NCBI GenBank assembly: GCA_916613615.1
Contig: OU744730.1
Span: 4,123,582-4,187,581 of the forward strand
Length of the DNA: 64,000 nt
Reading direction: 5' to 3'
Origin: Steromphala cineraria
Taxonomy: Eukaryota; Mollusca; Gastropoda; Trochida; Trochidae
Positions within the stretch are counted from its first letter, which is position 1. Every line of letters starts with the position of its first letter. A program made the translations under genes and the position numbers. The notes under the pieces are model-generated. The model was not told the origin of the DNA, did no database searches, and saw only the letters and a program-made list of their open reading frames with translations. Positions 13,401 to 23,773 of the stretch are shown piece by piece.

Positions 13401-13640
13401 CCCAGGTTGTACAACTATTGATACAGTTGTCCCCTAAATAAAGTATCATGTTCTACCCCAGCATGTACACTTCTATTGATACAGTTGTCCTCTAAATAAA
13501 GTACCATGTTTTACACCCAGGTTGTACACAACTATGGGCACGGCGCTCTGGGGATCACCTTAAGTTGGGGCACCGCAGTTGAGGCGGCAGAACTTGTCAG
13601 AAAGTGCATTCAGGATGTCTCTCTACAGTCAAGATTATAG
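4228..13640 (+). CDS. DDO: D-aspartate oxidase-like gene A, 10 coding exons, 338 aa
   Basis: Flavoenzyme of the DAO/DDO family, expected to oxidise acidic D-amino acids to 2-oxo acids, ammonia and H2O2 in peroxisomes. Coding exons: 4228-4421, 4873-4984, 8570-8649, 9746-9811, 10696-10750, 11119-11220, 11790-11860, 12180-12297, 13044-13142 and 13521-13640, all GT-AG and in phase (1017 nt). Seen: N-terminal [10 protein letters not shown] (G8, G10, G13), TTSSGAGG at 40-47, the VNCCGLG FAD strand in exon 6, TYVYP with Y223, GGSRQ with R237, GLRP with R278, the NYGHG motif in exon 10, and C-terminal SRL (PTS1). Length matches the family (about 340 aa). C215/E216 stand where mammalian DDO has Arg216, and A308 replaces Ser308, so substrate preference may differ. 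The start is the last ATG of the decoy array and the only one followed by a splice donor. A 5' UTR exon upstream of the array is implied but not visible. Confidence 0.93.
4431..4775 (+). repeat. 33-bp tandem repeat in intron 1 of gene A
   Basis: About ten degenerate copies of a unit resembling TCCTCATTTTAAAGTAAATACGG followed by ACATTTTTTG. Best conserved between 4580 and 4770. Begins almost directly after the exon-1 donor. Confidence 0.85.
4776..4860 (+). mobile_element. SINE body fragment
   Basis: Matches, with divergence, the body of the tRNA-derived element at 57596-57776 (shared blocks around GCCAGTT, GTTGCTCT and AAGCAAGG). The tRNA-like head is absent. It ends 12 bp before the exon-2 acceptor of gene A. 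Confidence 0.6.
4873..4984 (+). CDS. DDO: DDO gene A exon 2
   Basis: Residues 65-102 ([15 protein letters not shown]...). Acceptor TTTTTTAG, donor GAA|GTAATT, ends in phase 0. Confidence 0.9.
5018..5170 (+). mobile_element. Truncated SINE, same family as 36806-37110
   Basis: Shares the body GCAGTACCACC, a GGTTTCACCTC-like block, TTTTCCCTGCAA and GTGAAATACTATTGAAAGC with the copy at 36806-37110. The tRNA-like head is missing. Confidence 0.65.
5175..6035. other. Intron 2 of gene A, AT-rich, no recognisable feature
   Basis: Low-complexity AT-rich sequence. Short ORFs on both strands have no family resemblance and no supported splice sites. Confidence 0.5.
6040..6210. repeat. G-run-rich interspersed repeat
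   Basis: Begins near CAGTGGCGTAGGAACGG and contains two direct repeats of GGGGGGGCCCAAATTTT and TGTGAGAGCGGGG, then a long G run. The 7862-8075 block ends in a reverse-oriented match (TGTTCCTACGCC), so both look like one family in opposite orientations. Confidence 0.5.
7862..8075. repeat. G/C-run-rich interspersed repeat, reverse orientation
   Basis: Alternating G and C homopolymer runs with two GGCCCGGCCCCCC-like cores, ending CCTGTTCCTACGCC. Lies in intron 2 of gene A. Confidence 0.45.
8308..8506. mobile_element. MITE-1 fragment (right end only)
   Basis: Carries TGTTCACACAAAAATGGC and ends AACGTGCTACTGTCCATTTAAA, a decayed form of the MITE-1 terminus ACGTGCTACTGCCCCTTTAA. The left end is missing. 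Confidence 0.6.
8570..8649 (+). CDS. DDO: DDO gene A exon 3
   Basis: Residues 103-128 plus two bases ([19 protein letters not shown]...). Acceptor CACTTCCAG, donor AACAG|GTTTGT. 80 nt, the same as exon 3 of gene B. Confidence 0.9.
8765..9030 (+). repeat. Two-copy tandem duplication, about 137 bp
   Basis: Copies start near 8767 and 8903 and share TTTCAATTAAGAA, AAATGAATAGC and GGTATTTCATTGATCATATC. Both lie in intron 3 of gene A. Confidence 0.8.
9089..9402. mobile_element. MITE-4 copy
   Basis: Starts TCCCCGCAGAGGTAGATCAA and ends in a decayed inverted match (GAACAGAGGCTAGACTCAG). About 300 bp, intron 3 of gene A. Related copies at 37312, 39230, 44015, 50359 and 55254. Confidence 0.65.
9746..9811 (+). 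CDS. DDO: DDO gene A exon 4
   Basis: Completes R129, then [20 protein letters not shown]. Acceptor CCTTTCAG, donor TCAAG|GTGACT. 66 nt, as in gene B. Confidence 0.9.
9910..10228. mobile_element. MITE-3 copy
   Basis: Terminal inverted repeats, left GTCTAAGTAAATCTAACCTC and right GAGGCTAGGTGTACTTTGAC. An inner pair ATTGAGTCTAGCTAGA / TCTAGCTAGACTCAATA sits inside. About 319 bp in intron 4 of gene A. Confidence 0.75.
10696..10750 (+). CDS. DDO: DDO gene A exon 5
   Basis: Completes R151, then [18 protein letters not shown]. Acceptor CTTCTAG, donor GATGAG|GTTTGT. 55 nt. Confidence 0.9.
10963..11023. mobile_element. MITE-3 terminal fragment
   Basis: Reads CAGTCAAAGCAAACCGAGCC then CTCAATAATG and CTCCCGATATTGAGT. 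One end only, intron 5 of gene A. Confidence 0.55.
11119..11220 (+). CDS. DDO: DDO gene A exon 6
   Basis: Residues 170-203: [20 protein letters not shown] and onward to PVRGQLVK. Holds the conserved D-V-V-V-N-C-x-G-L-G FAD-contact strand. Acceptor CTCCTCAG, donor AAG|GTAATT. Confidence 0.93.
11790..11860 (+). CDS. DDO: DDO gene A exon 7
   Basis: Residues 204-226 plus two bases: [19 protein letters not shown] then YVYP. Y223 aligns with the substrate-carboxylate tyrosine of the family. The nearby Arg of mammalian DDO is Cys/Glu here. Acceptor CTGTAG, donor CA|GTAAGT. Confidence 0.93.
12180..12297 (+). CDS. DDO: DDO gene A exon 8
   Basis: Residues 227-266: [16 protein letters not shown], then an acidic stretch and a PSLE terminus. 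R237 is kept. Acceptor TTCTTCAG, donor GAG|GTATAT. 118 nt. Confidence 0.93.
12347..12413. repeat. 67-bp hairpin in intron 8 of gene A
   Basis: Two 31-nt arms (12347-12377 and 12383-12413) pair with two mismatches around the 5-nt loop CATCC. Lies 50 nt after the exon-8 donor. Confidence 0.9.
12918..13001. mobile_element. MITE-3 mini copy (internal deletion)
   Basis: Both MITE-3 ends are joined with almost no interior: AAGTAACCCTAGCCTCAATA then TATTGAGGCTAGGTTTACTA. Sits 43 bp upstream of exon 9. Confidence 0.7.
13044..13142 (+). CDS. DDO: DDO gene A exon 9
   Basis: Residues 267-299: [20 protein letters not shown] and onward. R278 of GLRP is the conserved substrate-carboxylate arginine. Acceptor TGTACAG, donor AGG|GTAGGG. 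Part of a tract nearly identical to gene B (about 13033-13246). Confidence 0.93.
13190..13520 (+). repeat. Minisatellite of the exon-10 acceptor in intron 9 of gene A
   Basis: About five units of 50-60 bp, each with GTCCCCTAAATAAAGTATCA, TGTTCTACCCC, then CAG|GTTGTACA. The last part copies the exon-10 acceptor and first exon bases. Intact decoy AGs lie at 13238-13239, 13295-13296, 13404-13405 and 13460-13461. One copy at 13351-13355 has lost the AG. The real AG is 13519-13520. Confidence 0.88.
13521..13640 (+). CDS. DDO: DDO gene A exon 10 with stop
   Basis: Residues 300-338: [20 protein letters not shown], then EAAELV, ending QSRL and TAG. The C-terminal SRL is a PTS1 peroxisomal signal. 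120 nt, 6 nt longer than in gene B. Confidence 0.93.
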   Translation, partial: VVHNYGHGALGITLSWGTAVEAAELVRKCIQDVSLQSRL

Positions 13641-14830
13641 GTAATGGTGTCAATTAATGGAGACCCTCTCTATAGCGCCATATGTCTTATCTGACATACA
13701 CTATTTCTTAACTGGTTTGGTACGGAATTCGGCCCTATAAACTAAAAGAAAATCAATTCCTGCATCTCAATTTCGTAAATTGTGTTATTTAAATATACCC
13801 TTACTAAATCGACACCCTTTTTATTTGGCATTATTTCTAAGCCGACCTGGTTCTGAATCCGATCATGTTAACTATAAGACACAACTATTTTCCTTCATCA
13901 CTCCATTCCAAATTCTTGCAACGTAGTTGAGATGATGTTGTCATTTATAATGCACTCTCTCTATCTTTACCAACATCTCTTATCTGATATGATTTCTAAA
14001 CTTACTAATATATGTTGTACAGACTTTGCTTCTATATTCTATATTTAGAAAGCTTTAAAATGCAACCTCTGTAAATCGACACCCCTTGTATGATTCCATC
14101 GTGGTTCGAACTTAATCCACTCGGAATATCCTCTCCGCCACACTCTGTATGCAGAAAACTAAACACATGTTGCTCTAACCAATTTAGCACAGACAGAACC
14201 AAGTCATTAGCAATCAAATCACATCGGCGTATTTGCATAGAATTTTGCGGTGATCATCGATAAGTACCTACATCATATGAAAAGATTTCGTCGCCGTCCT
14301 TGCGATTGGTCAGATGAGCTTACGTCAGAAACATGCGACAAAGGTGGATGCGTTCAGACCGTGACGGTGATGATATCCCGGCTGTTCGAATTCCGGTATA
14401 GAGAGAAATTTTGACAATTTTAGGTCGATTTAATCTGACTGAAGTTTTATCATTGCCATTAAGATCATTATATCATAATATAATACCTCTTTATCATGTG
14501 AGAAGGAAATAAGGTTTCAATATTTCAAATTTCGAAAGTCTATTGAACCGGTTGATTTTAATCAGACTGAAACATACACTCGCATCTGTGTTTTATCCTA
14601 ATTCTAATCTCAATTAAACTCTTATTATAGCATAAAAATCAGAGAATTTATATTTTGAGTTCTTTTATAACATCTTCATTCTTATCAGTGTTTGATTTAT
14701 ATTTTATGCTTATTGCAGGGATTAACTGGAGTTCATCACGGAGATCAACTACAAGAGATGAGACGAGTATATATCAACTATTTCAGCAATAATTTTAATA
14801 ATTAAATATATCAAATCATATTGTAAACTA
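13641..14830 (+). other. 3' region of gene A; possible 3'-UTR intron and terminal exon
   Basis: The stop TAG is followed directly by GTAATG, which could act as a donor. An acceptor-like TTGCAG ends at 14718. ATTAAA at 14801-14806 could serve as a poly(A) signal. Two diverged direct-repeat blocks lie between (about 13640-13880 and 13940-14135, both with TAAATCGACACCC). The 14280-14360 block (ACGTCAGAAACATGCGAC) recurs diverged at 45365-45420. No further coding sequence recognised. Confidence 0.3.
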
Positions 14831-16680
14831 CCGGAAAAAAGAAAGTACACTTCACACTTTGTTGCGTAATAATCAATATCTCAAAGACATGTGATAAATA
14901 TTTGATTTTTCTTTCATTTAAAAGAACATATATTTTCTGCGGTTTGAATGAAATAATTGATGCCTGCTTATTTTTTACTGGAAATATCTTTGTTTAATAT
15001 AGGCAGAGGGAAGAAATAGAATTTTAACATTATTCACAAGGTTTAGAAAGTTGTGAATATGTGAAAATATTTTTTATTTACACATACGATATGTCGTTAA
15101 TATCGATGAATAATTGTGCTATATCAAAATTTGTTTTGAAACAAATCATGAAGCTAATTACATTTTTAACCAAACAAAACATATATTAGAGGTATTTTAT
15201 TTATCTCTGTACCTTCCAATTTGTGTACTGGCTATATAAGAATGTCAGTGAATTAGCTTTATTACGTTAATTACGTGTATGTTATTCGAACATCCGATTG
15301 CATATTATATATTCATGACACTTTTACGAAACCATTTTTGACAAAGATTGATGTCGTATTTTACTTGTATTTCAACAGCAATCTGAAATTATGTATATAT
15401 AGCCCAGATATGATATACTAACATTGAATAATTTGTTAAGTTTTTTTTTATCTATTCAATGATAGTTATTTAATATCTGTAAAGGATGGGATATGAACGA
15501 ACAAATCATTTTTGTCAGTTAATCTATTCTTAAGTTTTCTATGTTGCGAATGTTACAGCAAGATTTAAATAAATTTTCGTTACGGAAATGATTTTTGTTT
15601 CAATGAATATGTACAGAGGCAATTTTTCATTTTTATTCAATCATTTCTGGTCAAATATTCTTAGGCGATACGCAGATACTTGTGTATTTGCGAATTTTGT
15701 CCATATTGTAGCATGATATAATGTTTTAACAACAAAAGTTGACGATTGTTATCAGCGCATTTGTATCCGCGTATATCCTAACATACCCTGATATCCATCA
15801 AGACAGAGTTTTGGAGTAGACTAAAATAACCCAAATGCGCTTCACATGGGTATCTTAATACATAGAGATATGGTAAGTTTATATCTCATCACTGTCAAAG
15901 ATGTTCAATCAACTCAGATCGATATACGATCATCTCGTACAATTTTTTCTTTACAGAATACCTTATCTGTTTGATGGGTCAATATAATATGTATTTAAAT
16001 GTAATTCACACGTTCACTTCTGCGTTGTATTTCATAAGTCGATCTGGTTGGAAGGACAAGTTTCATTGGTCAATGAGTAAAGGGACGTAACTCGTAATTT
16101 GTGCAATAGAGTAACGTCCATTTACTTATTAACCAATGAGATTAGTTCTTCCGTTCTCATACGACCGACTGGAGTTCAATGTAGATATGGAAGACTGTTT
16201 TCCCCTTGTTCTTTATCATTGTAAGTAGTATAATGACCCATCAATTTGATGCAGGTGCTTGTAGCTATCCTTGACTAGTGCGTTTAGAGTCATTGTTAGG
16301 TGACCTCTTGGCTCCAGCCAATCAGCGATGAGACCCGGTGAAAGGTAAAAGGTCAAAAGCAAGGAAATGTGACATGACCTCGATTGTGTAGTACTCAGAT
16401 CAGAAAACAAGCGTGGTACGATAAGTGATGATAAGTTTGAATGAGTTCAATGAAATTGACACTTGCAGGGCTGTTTAGTGACATGATTCTTACAATCGTG
16501 GTAATGTCTTGGAACGTTGCACAATAAGGAATTTCGATGTTGGAATGAAGCGGAACTGAAAAGACATATGGAATCACACAAGTTATCTTCGGTTGAAACC
16601 AATGAATTATTGAGACAATAATCATTAAGTAACATCATGCAGTAGTTTGTGTCAGCTGTAAACATTTCGTAAAAATTAAG
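14831..16680. other. Intergenic, AT-rich, nothing recognised
   Basis: No coding similarity. Short inverted matches around 16060-16140 (ACCAATGAGAT region) suggest old repeat debris only. Confidence 0.5.
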
Positions 16681-16684
16681 TTGT

Positions 16685-17057
16685 AGTCTGTCCGGGTTAT
16701 AGTCAAAATTGCCACAAAATAGTAAAGTCAAAATGGCCCAAAAACAATTCAAAATGGCCGCAAACCCCTGGTAAAAATGACCACAAGTCATAGTCAAAAT
16801 GGCCAAGAAATATAATTAAAATAACCAATGAGCGTTAGCATCCTTTTTCCTGCTGACGTTCCACTTTCATAACCTTGGTGAAAACCCCACTAAAATCACG
16901 AATCACAAAAATATGTTTACTATATTCTTTTAATTAACGAAATTTCTTTTTTGGCCATTTTGACATTTCAGTTTGGCCATTTTGACTAGGACCTGTGGCC
17001 ATTTTGATTGGGGGCTCTGTGGCCATTTTGTCGTTGTGGCAATTTTGGCCCGTCCCT
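16685..17057. repeat. Fold-back element built of TCAAAATGGCCA repeats
   Basis: The left half has several TCAAAATGGCC(A/C) motifs, the right half several GGCCATTTTGA motifs. Outer ends GGGTTATAGTCAAAATTGCC and GGCAATTTTGGCCC pair inversely. About 370 bp with an AT-rich centre. Confidence 0.6.
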
Positions 17058-17520
17058 AAGTTTCAATAATCAGTTCCAGGAATAACAAGTAGAGTAGCAA
17101 GTTGACAAGTTTTCCTCTGCCGTTTGTACTTATCTAATAAATGTTCCAATAAATTACCAATGGGAATCTAGGGATTAAAAGAACATTATTCTCATTGTTC
17201 TCTCAAAGAGTACATAACTTTCGGTTTCTCCTACTGCTCTTTTGCACTCTTTCCCACCAATTTCAATACAATTAGCACATTTGTTTTCAAAACGACATAC
17301 CAAACAAAGATAGAAACCATGAGAATGTCTAAACCCCAGTCCGGGCAGTTCAGTAAAGTCGATCATTTTAGAAAACATCTCAGTACATATAGTCGAATAG
17401 TCTACAAATATTACCAAAGATGATATTTTCATTGGACTAAAGACGATTTATTTGTCTTGAACATATAAAGGTGTTCCAATACTCAACATTTGAGAAAAGT
17501 CTTAGTATATTTATATATCT
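17058..17520. other. Intergenic, nothing recognised
   Basis: AT-rich unique sequence. The 85-residue minus-strand ORF at 17175-17432 has no family resemblance. Confidence 0.45.
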
Positions 17521-17776
17521 GTCTAAGTAAACCAAGCCTCAATATTACCCGTTTCATTCCAATATTGAGTCTAGAATGATCTAGTAGAGGGTCGCTTAAG
17601 CGTACCTATCGAACTGACCAATCAGAACTCAACTTTCCAAGCCTTCGCATGTACAAATGTATAAGGTTGGAGGGTCATAGTTCGCAGAAAAGTCGGCTGA
17701 CGCGACACTCTACTAGACCGTTCTAGACTCAATATCGGAGTGAAAAGGGTAATATTGAGGTTAGGTTTACTTAGAC
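17521..17776. mobile_element. MITE-3, best-preserved copy
   Basis: Terminal inverted repeats of about 55 bp: left GTCTAAGTAAACCAAGCCTC, right GAGGTTAGGTTTACTTAGAC, with an internal ATTGAGTCTAG / CTAGACTCAAT pair. No ORF. Confidence 0.85.
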
Positions 17777-20700
17777 TGTTTTAATATTCGCCCTTTCAGT
17801 GACGAGAAAAAAGTTTGGATTTTCAGTCTGAAAGGTGAGATAAATTCGAAACACGCCGATTTCTGTCTCCGCTGTTGTATTTGACAAACTTGACATCTCA
17901 TTAACGTTTTTGCAATTCATTTCTTTTTCGTTTTTAGTAGGTTATTACTACATGGAAAATACGCTGAATAAATATCTGAATTATCTTTATTATATTTAAA
18001 TAAATTGAAATCAAAGAAAATACCATTACAAACTTGATGAAACGTGACAAAAATATTTTTTTATCAACTATAACTTGATTTAAAAGCAACACCCAAAGTG
18101 GGACAACTCCAAAGGATATACATTACTATAAATCTCTGATACAATATCATAGTCACATGTTTGTCTCTATGAAGTTACATGCAAAGTCATCGCCCCTCTT
18201 TTTATATGAATAATTCCCTTTGTGGAGAAAGACAAGAGTTTTTTTGGGTAATACAAAAATTGTTACTAATTACAAGGCAATCTTACAACAAAAGAAGTCA
18301 TAAAAAGCAGTTCTAAGGTCTCTTAAGAATTGCCGTTCCTCAACGCAATGATTAAAAGGTGTTTACACTAAAATTACCACGATCAATTTTCGCTTGATAA
18401 TTGATAATTTTGTACGCGTACGGGTAATGAGGTTGAGAAATATGAAATGTTTGACACTTGGTGACTTGTTTTAAATATTTGACGTTTAAGATGTAAAACA
18501 CACGCACATCAAGGAAAACATTATTCATCACTCGGGTACAGAAACATCTCTGCATGAATGGGATTTGCCAAAAAAAGATAACAGAGTTGATGTTAAAGGG
18601 GAAGAAGCAATTTTTTGAAAAATTTAAATTTTAAATTTTTCATTGATTATACGTAAATGCTACATGTATTATTTTTAAAGTGTCAAAATATCATTAGACA
18701 AACCAATCATCCATAGTCAGAGAACAAATTTTAACGATTTACATAAAATCCATCCTTTTGATCGATTCAGCCGTATCAAGTGATGCCCTTTCAGCGATAG
18801 CGGCAAACTGGTTCCTGGACTTCTTTCCGCGATTCAAATTAACCAATGGGAGTGCAAGTAGATAATAAATCAATTATCCCGCTGCAGGTTCCTGCTTAAG
18901 TCAAAACAGTGTTCTATAAAATTTCCACGGGAGGCATCGCTAGACTAGAGTGTATGGAGTCCGAAATAGTTTGGTTGAAAACAGACGTTTTCTTATGACA
19001 TTATCAAATGGATATGTGCAAATTGACATATGTGATAATAGCATAATGTATCTGTGAAAACTGAGTGAAGTATCATATATCACTACAATGTTTATTCAAA
19101 TGTCTTTTTCCGATGATCGTTGTCTAGACAAACATTCATATCTTGTTTATCGTTTATATAAATATACACAGCGTTTAACCAACAAATTGTATATGTTCAC
19201 ACTTATTTGTCAACAATACAAGTGATAAAATTCGATTGAAATTCACTAAGCAAGAGATAGCTACATTTAACTGCATATACATATATACATATACAGTAAG
19301 TACGTGATAGGAATTGTGAGATATGTCACCAATGAGATCATGTTATGTTTATGGTCTTGCTTGTGTCCTAAATTTCATTATACAGAGGCAGTTTCTAAGT
19401 AAACAAACACGTAAAGCCCTTTTTACGTAAACAAACAAATCTCGCTAAAACGAAAATAAGTGAATTAACATGTTTGTTAATTATTAGGGTAATTCTAAAC
19501 TGGATTTTATTTGGTTAAAAACAGATATCTTTCCAGAAGAAATCTGGTCTCGAAAAAAAGCAAAACTCTGCTTATATTAATGCCTAACCAGTACATACAT
19601 CAAACAAAAAGATCACAAGAACTGAACAGAATAAATGATGAACTAAGATTTCATCTAAGTGTATTCTATATCCATGAGGGCTTGTAGACAATTTCTTTTG
19701 CACTTTCAGTTAATAACATTTTAACATTTTAACATTTTTCAAAACGTTTGGTCTTGATGATATAGTGATGAACGGTCTTAACTAAATTTTCGTTTGTTGT
19801 TCCATATAACATAGATTGGAGGTTGTAGCCATTTACATAGAAAAACGAATTGTTTCTTATAGTTGTATACAAGCTGCATACAAACAGTGCACAACATCTT
19901 CATTTTGGTATCCACAAGCGCATTCTCGAGTATTTGAAACAAGAAAAGCCTTTAAAAAGGCAAGCTTTGGGGCACCCGGTTATGTATCACTATATATATA
20001 GAACCAGGAGATTTAGGTTAGGGAGGACGGGGACTGGGACTGTTACTTGAATAAATTGTTCCAATCGGAGACGCATGTTCTTTGCTCTTTGTTTTGATAG
20101 TATTCTGTACACTATGTACATAGTTAAACGACTCGTTCGTTCCGTTTAAATTTCAATAATGATAGATACGTCTCCTATCTCAATTATGATATACATTTTT
20201 AAACATTAATACGGTTATTCAAATTTATGTTGCTTTAAAAGATAGCTGACGGTGAGGTTAATACAAGAACCAGTGATTAGCTAGAAGATAAATAGTTGTG
20301 CTATTGACTTTCAGGTTAATTACATGTTGCAAGAATAATTTTCCTTAATTGAGTGTTGATCGAATTACAGCCGAAAGTTGCTGAACAATTTAGAAATGAT
20401 CTCAGCTAAAATTTCATAATTTTCATTATATTATAGGATGACATTTAAGAATATGTTGTCATACTTTAGGCTCTATGTCAATACTTTCTTCGAAAGACAC
20501 CTTTAATCGTAAATAAATCATCCATAACGTTTGTTTTGAAACATGAAATTTGAAAATGGCCTGTTCAGTATAATTTTTTCCGTGAAGCGGTGAGATGCAT
20601 TGAGTGAACGATCAGTCATTGACAAGGCGGGACATTCAGCGCTCGCGTTATAGTAAAAAGAATTGGAGGAACCGAATTCCTAGTTTATACAAAAATGGAA

Positions 20701-21235
20701 TGTCGTTTCCGAATGTGGAATGCAAAAAATAGCCCGAATAACTACAAAACAGCTCACATGCATATGCAAAATTGATATTTATTAATGGTGTAAATGCTCA
20801 TCTATATATTTTGGAAAATTTACGATATAGTTTACATCATAGCATTATTATTATAATCAGTTTCCAAATTAAAGCTTGCCAATTATTTCGTACCACCCAC
20901 ATGGTCACGTGGGTATAAATTTGCTACAGCACGGTCCATTGGTCGTTGAAATACCAGGATATGCTTAAAACAAATATCATTGGCTGAAACTTCTCTTTGA
21001 AGTTTCCAAGAGTAATATAGAGCGAAACTTCTGCCATTAGTTTTCAATATCAGATGTTACATAACTTTGGGGTCTCTGGACCCCAAAGCAATAAGTCGAT
21101 TTACTTTATCAGAGGTCAAATCGCTGCATCCAAGCCTAAGTCTACAGTGTTTAATTTGAGAAAAAACGACATTTGATAATCTATTCTACGACGAAGGAAA
21201 TCGGGTTGAGTTATAAGATGTTTGACCTTCTTTTT
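17777..21235. other. Intergenic, AT-rich, no gene recognised
   Basis: Apart from the MITE-1 fragment at 18596-18740, I see no supported gene. The overlapping short ORFs at 19816-20050 have no recognisable domain. A promoter or 5'-UTR exon for gene B could lie here but nothing identifies it. Confidence 0.45.
18596..18740. mobile_element. MITE-1 fragment
   Basis: AAGGGGAAGAAGCAATTTTT, then the MITE-1 interior (TTAGACAAACCAATCATCCA, TAGTCAGAGAACAAATT). The right end is missing. Confidence 0.55.
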
Positions 21236-21239
21236 ATTA

Positions 21240-21465
21240 TTATTTTTATATGGATTTTATATAGAGCGCATATCCATCCACTCGTGGTTGCTCAAGGCGC
21301 TTACATTTTCCCCTGGTCAATGGCATTCTTTCACCGTCCGATCATTTTTCCAATTCAACTGGGGAGTATTCAACCAGCATCCATATGTGGCGCTCAGGTT
21401 AGGGATTATTCTATGCCTCACTGGGTACCCATTCACGGCTGGGTGAACTGAGACGATACAGAAAC
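21240..21465. repeat. Probable interspersed repeat fragment
   Basis: A moderately GC-rich island in AT-rich surroundings (CATCCACTCGTGGTTGCTCA, TGGGGAGTATTCAACCAGCA). It has the look of a dispersed repeat rather than a gene: ORFs overlap in two frames without domain resemblance. No second copy in the window. Confidence 0.3.
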
Positions 21466-22189
21466 TGATATTTATCTTGGAAATTTAAAAGCCTTGTTTT
21501 TAAAAACTGCTGCTACTGCCCCTTTAAGATTGACATGTCTCTCGACTTTTTACTTCATTTGCATATTTGTGCTACAATTAGGTCAGTGGCATATATGCTT
21601 TCAAAGACTATCTTATCATCTAGATGTAGTATATAGCAACTGACCTAGATTGGATATTTACTTACAGTTTACAGTTGCAGTTTGAGACAGAAAGGTGAGT
21701 GCATGTGGACTAAATTCAAACCTTTAAATCAATCTTATTTATATGTTACAACATAAACATTAACATTAAAACATTAATATTTCGACGACTAAGAAAATAA
21801 GATGATTGACCATTAGAAAATTATTGTCTTTCACTTATATTCACTATTGAAATTGAGAGAAATTTGAATTATAAAACGTTGCATGACCCACTAACGCTTT
21901 GGCCTCTCCAAAAATGTCACCATATAATAATAATAATATATATAATAAATGCAAAGTTTTGTCTTTTCCTTCATGGTCTTTCTGCACACGTTCGAATGTG
22001 GTTATGAATAGTAATTGACTGTGTGTAAATACCTCCAATTCTTTTCTTTCAATTAATAATTAGTTTACGTAACTGACCTCATTAGTAAAAAAACCTATAG
22101 AACATTATCATCCATGTACATACTCCATTAACCAGCAATTAACTTTTCACTGAATATGTTGTAACTCTTTAAAAAGTGATTTTGTACTC

Positions 22190-22262
22190 CCCGAATTTAT
22201 TCGGGGAAATAAAGACTATTCATTCATTTATTCATTCATTCATTCATTCATTCATTCATTAT
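22190..22262 (+). mobile_element. Possible non-LTR retrotransposon 3' end with (ATTC)n tail
   Basis: CCCCGAATTTATTCGGGG hairpin, AATAAAG, then a (TTCA)n tandem tail. This layout is common at LINE/SINE 3' ends. No coding remnant upstream. Confidence 0.4.
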
Positions 22263-22599
22263 TGACGTTATCAACAACGGGTCACCTGATATTATCGATG
22301 AAGCAAGACATGAATATAAGCAATATTTGACCTATATTCTACCACGCTGTATGGCACTGTTTAGCATTTGCATTGGCTCATGCTGAATAAATGCAACGAT
22401 TATGTCAAAAGGGTTGTTTATACAAATGCATCTGTTAAAATAGGTCATAACAACTCGATGCAAGACGATTGATGAACGAATTGTAAACGAATGTGGAATA
22501 TCTAGCGGTATTGTCATTTCTAAAGATTTCTAAAGTAAGTTCTATATATTCAAAGATGCATCTTGTGAATATTGGTCTTATCTATACTATTCAGTATAT

Positions 22600-23350
22600 A
22601 ATGTGGATCACTTTATTTCAAATTATCTCTTCTTGGGCTGTTGTTATACTGTTCAATTTCAATGCTTGGCTCTTTGGATATACTTTTTGGCATAAATATT
22701 TGGGTCATTGCTATACCGTTTCGTGTAAATTCAAGGGCCATTGTAAAACTGTTCAGTAAAATTATAAATGTCTTTTTTTACTGTTCATAAATACTTGAGT
22801 CTTTGTTAAACTGATCATTATAAATACTTGGGCCTTGTTTTACTGTTTATCATAAATACGTTGGCCTTTGTTATACTATTCAGTAAAATACTTGTGTCTT
22901 TGTTATACTGTTCATTATAAATACTTGGGTCTTTTTCACACTGTTCAGAACAAATACTTGGGTCTTTGTTATACTGTTCAGTAAAATACTTTGGCCTTTG
23001 TAATACTGTTCAGTAAAATACTTGTGCCTTGTTATACTCTTCAGTAAAATACTTGGCCTTTTTTATACTCTTCAGGAAATTACTTGGGTCTTTGTTATAC
23101 TGTTCAGTGTAAAAGCCTAGGTCGTGTTAAACTGTTAAGTATGAATATTTTGAGCCTTTGTTATACTGTTCAGTAAAAATACTGAACAATACTAAAAATA
23201 TTGTTTTAGACTGTTCTGAATAAATACTTTTGCCTTTGCTTTACTGTTTACTATAAATACTTGGACCTTTATTATACTGTTAATTATAAATACTTGGGTC
23301 TGTGTATTCTGTTTAGTGTAAATACTTTTGTACTGTTCAGTATATGCATA
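22600..23350 (+). repeat. 32-bp tandem repeat
   Basis: About 18-20 degenerate copies of CTTTGTTATACTGTTCAGTA plus AAATACTTGGGT. The density of TACTGTTCAG motifs marks the array. Confidence 0.85.
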
Positions 23351-23773
23351 CTCGACTCCACTAAAATGATCAGGAATCTATATATTAATTCAATATTCAA
23401 CACACATTCATATGGTTATGGCACGATAAGAATAATAAATATTTGAAGTAAAGGTTTTGCTTTGAGGTTTGAGTTTTGCCGACAGAAAATTAGTTGGAAT
23501 GCAGGCATTGATAAGAAATAAATTAAAATTAAAAATCAAAAATTAGAATAAAGATTACTCTTACTCTTTAAATTGAATAAACGTAAAGAATGAGACACAT
23601 TTATTGAGTTGATAAACCTGTATGTCGATTAACAGTCTTGTTCAACCGAAATTTGGAAAATAAATTAAATCAAGATTTTCACACAAAAAGTTGGGATCTT
23701 TGTAAATAATATTTTATATGATAAAACCAAATGGGGTGTTCTCTTTATTTTGAACCTCAGTGTATATTCAATC
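23351..23773. other. Short intergenic segment before array 2
   Basis: AT-rich. No promoter or exon can be supported. Confidence 0.4.
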
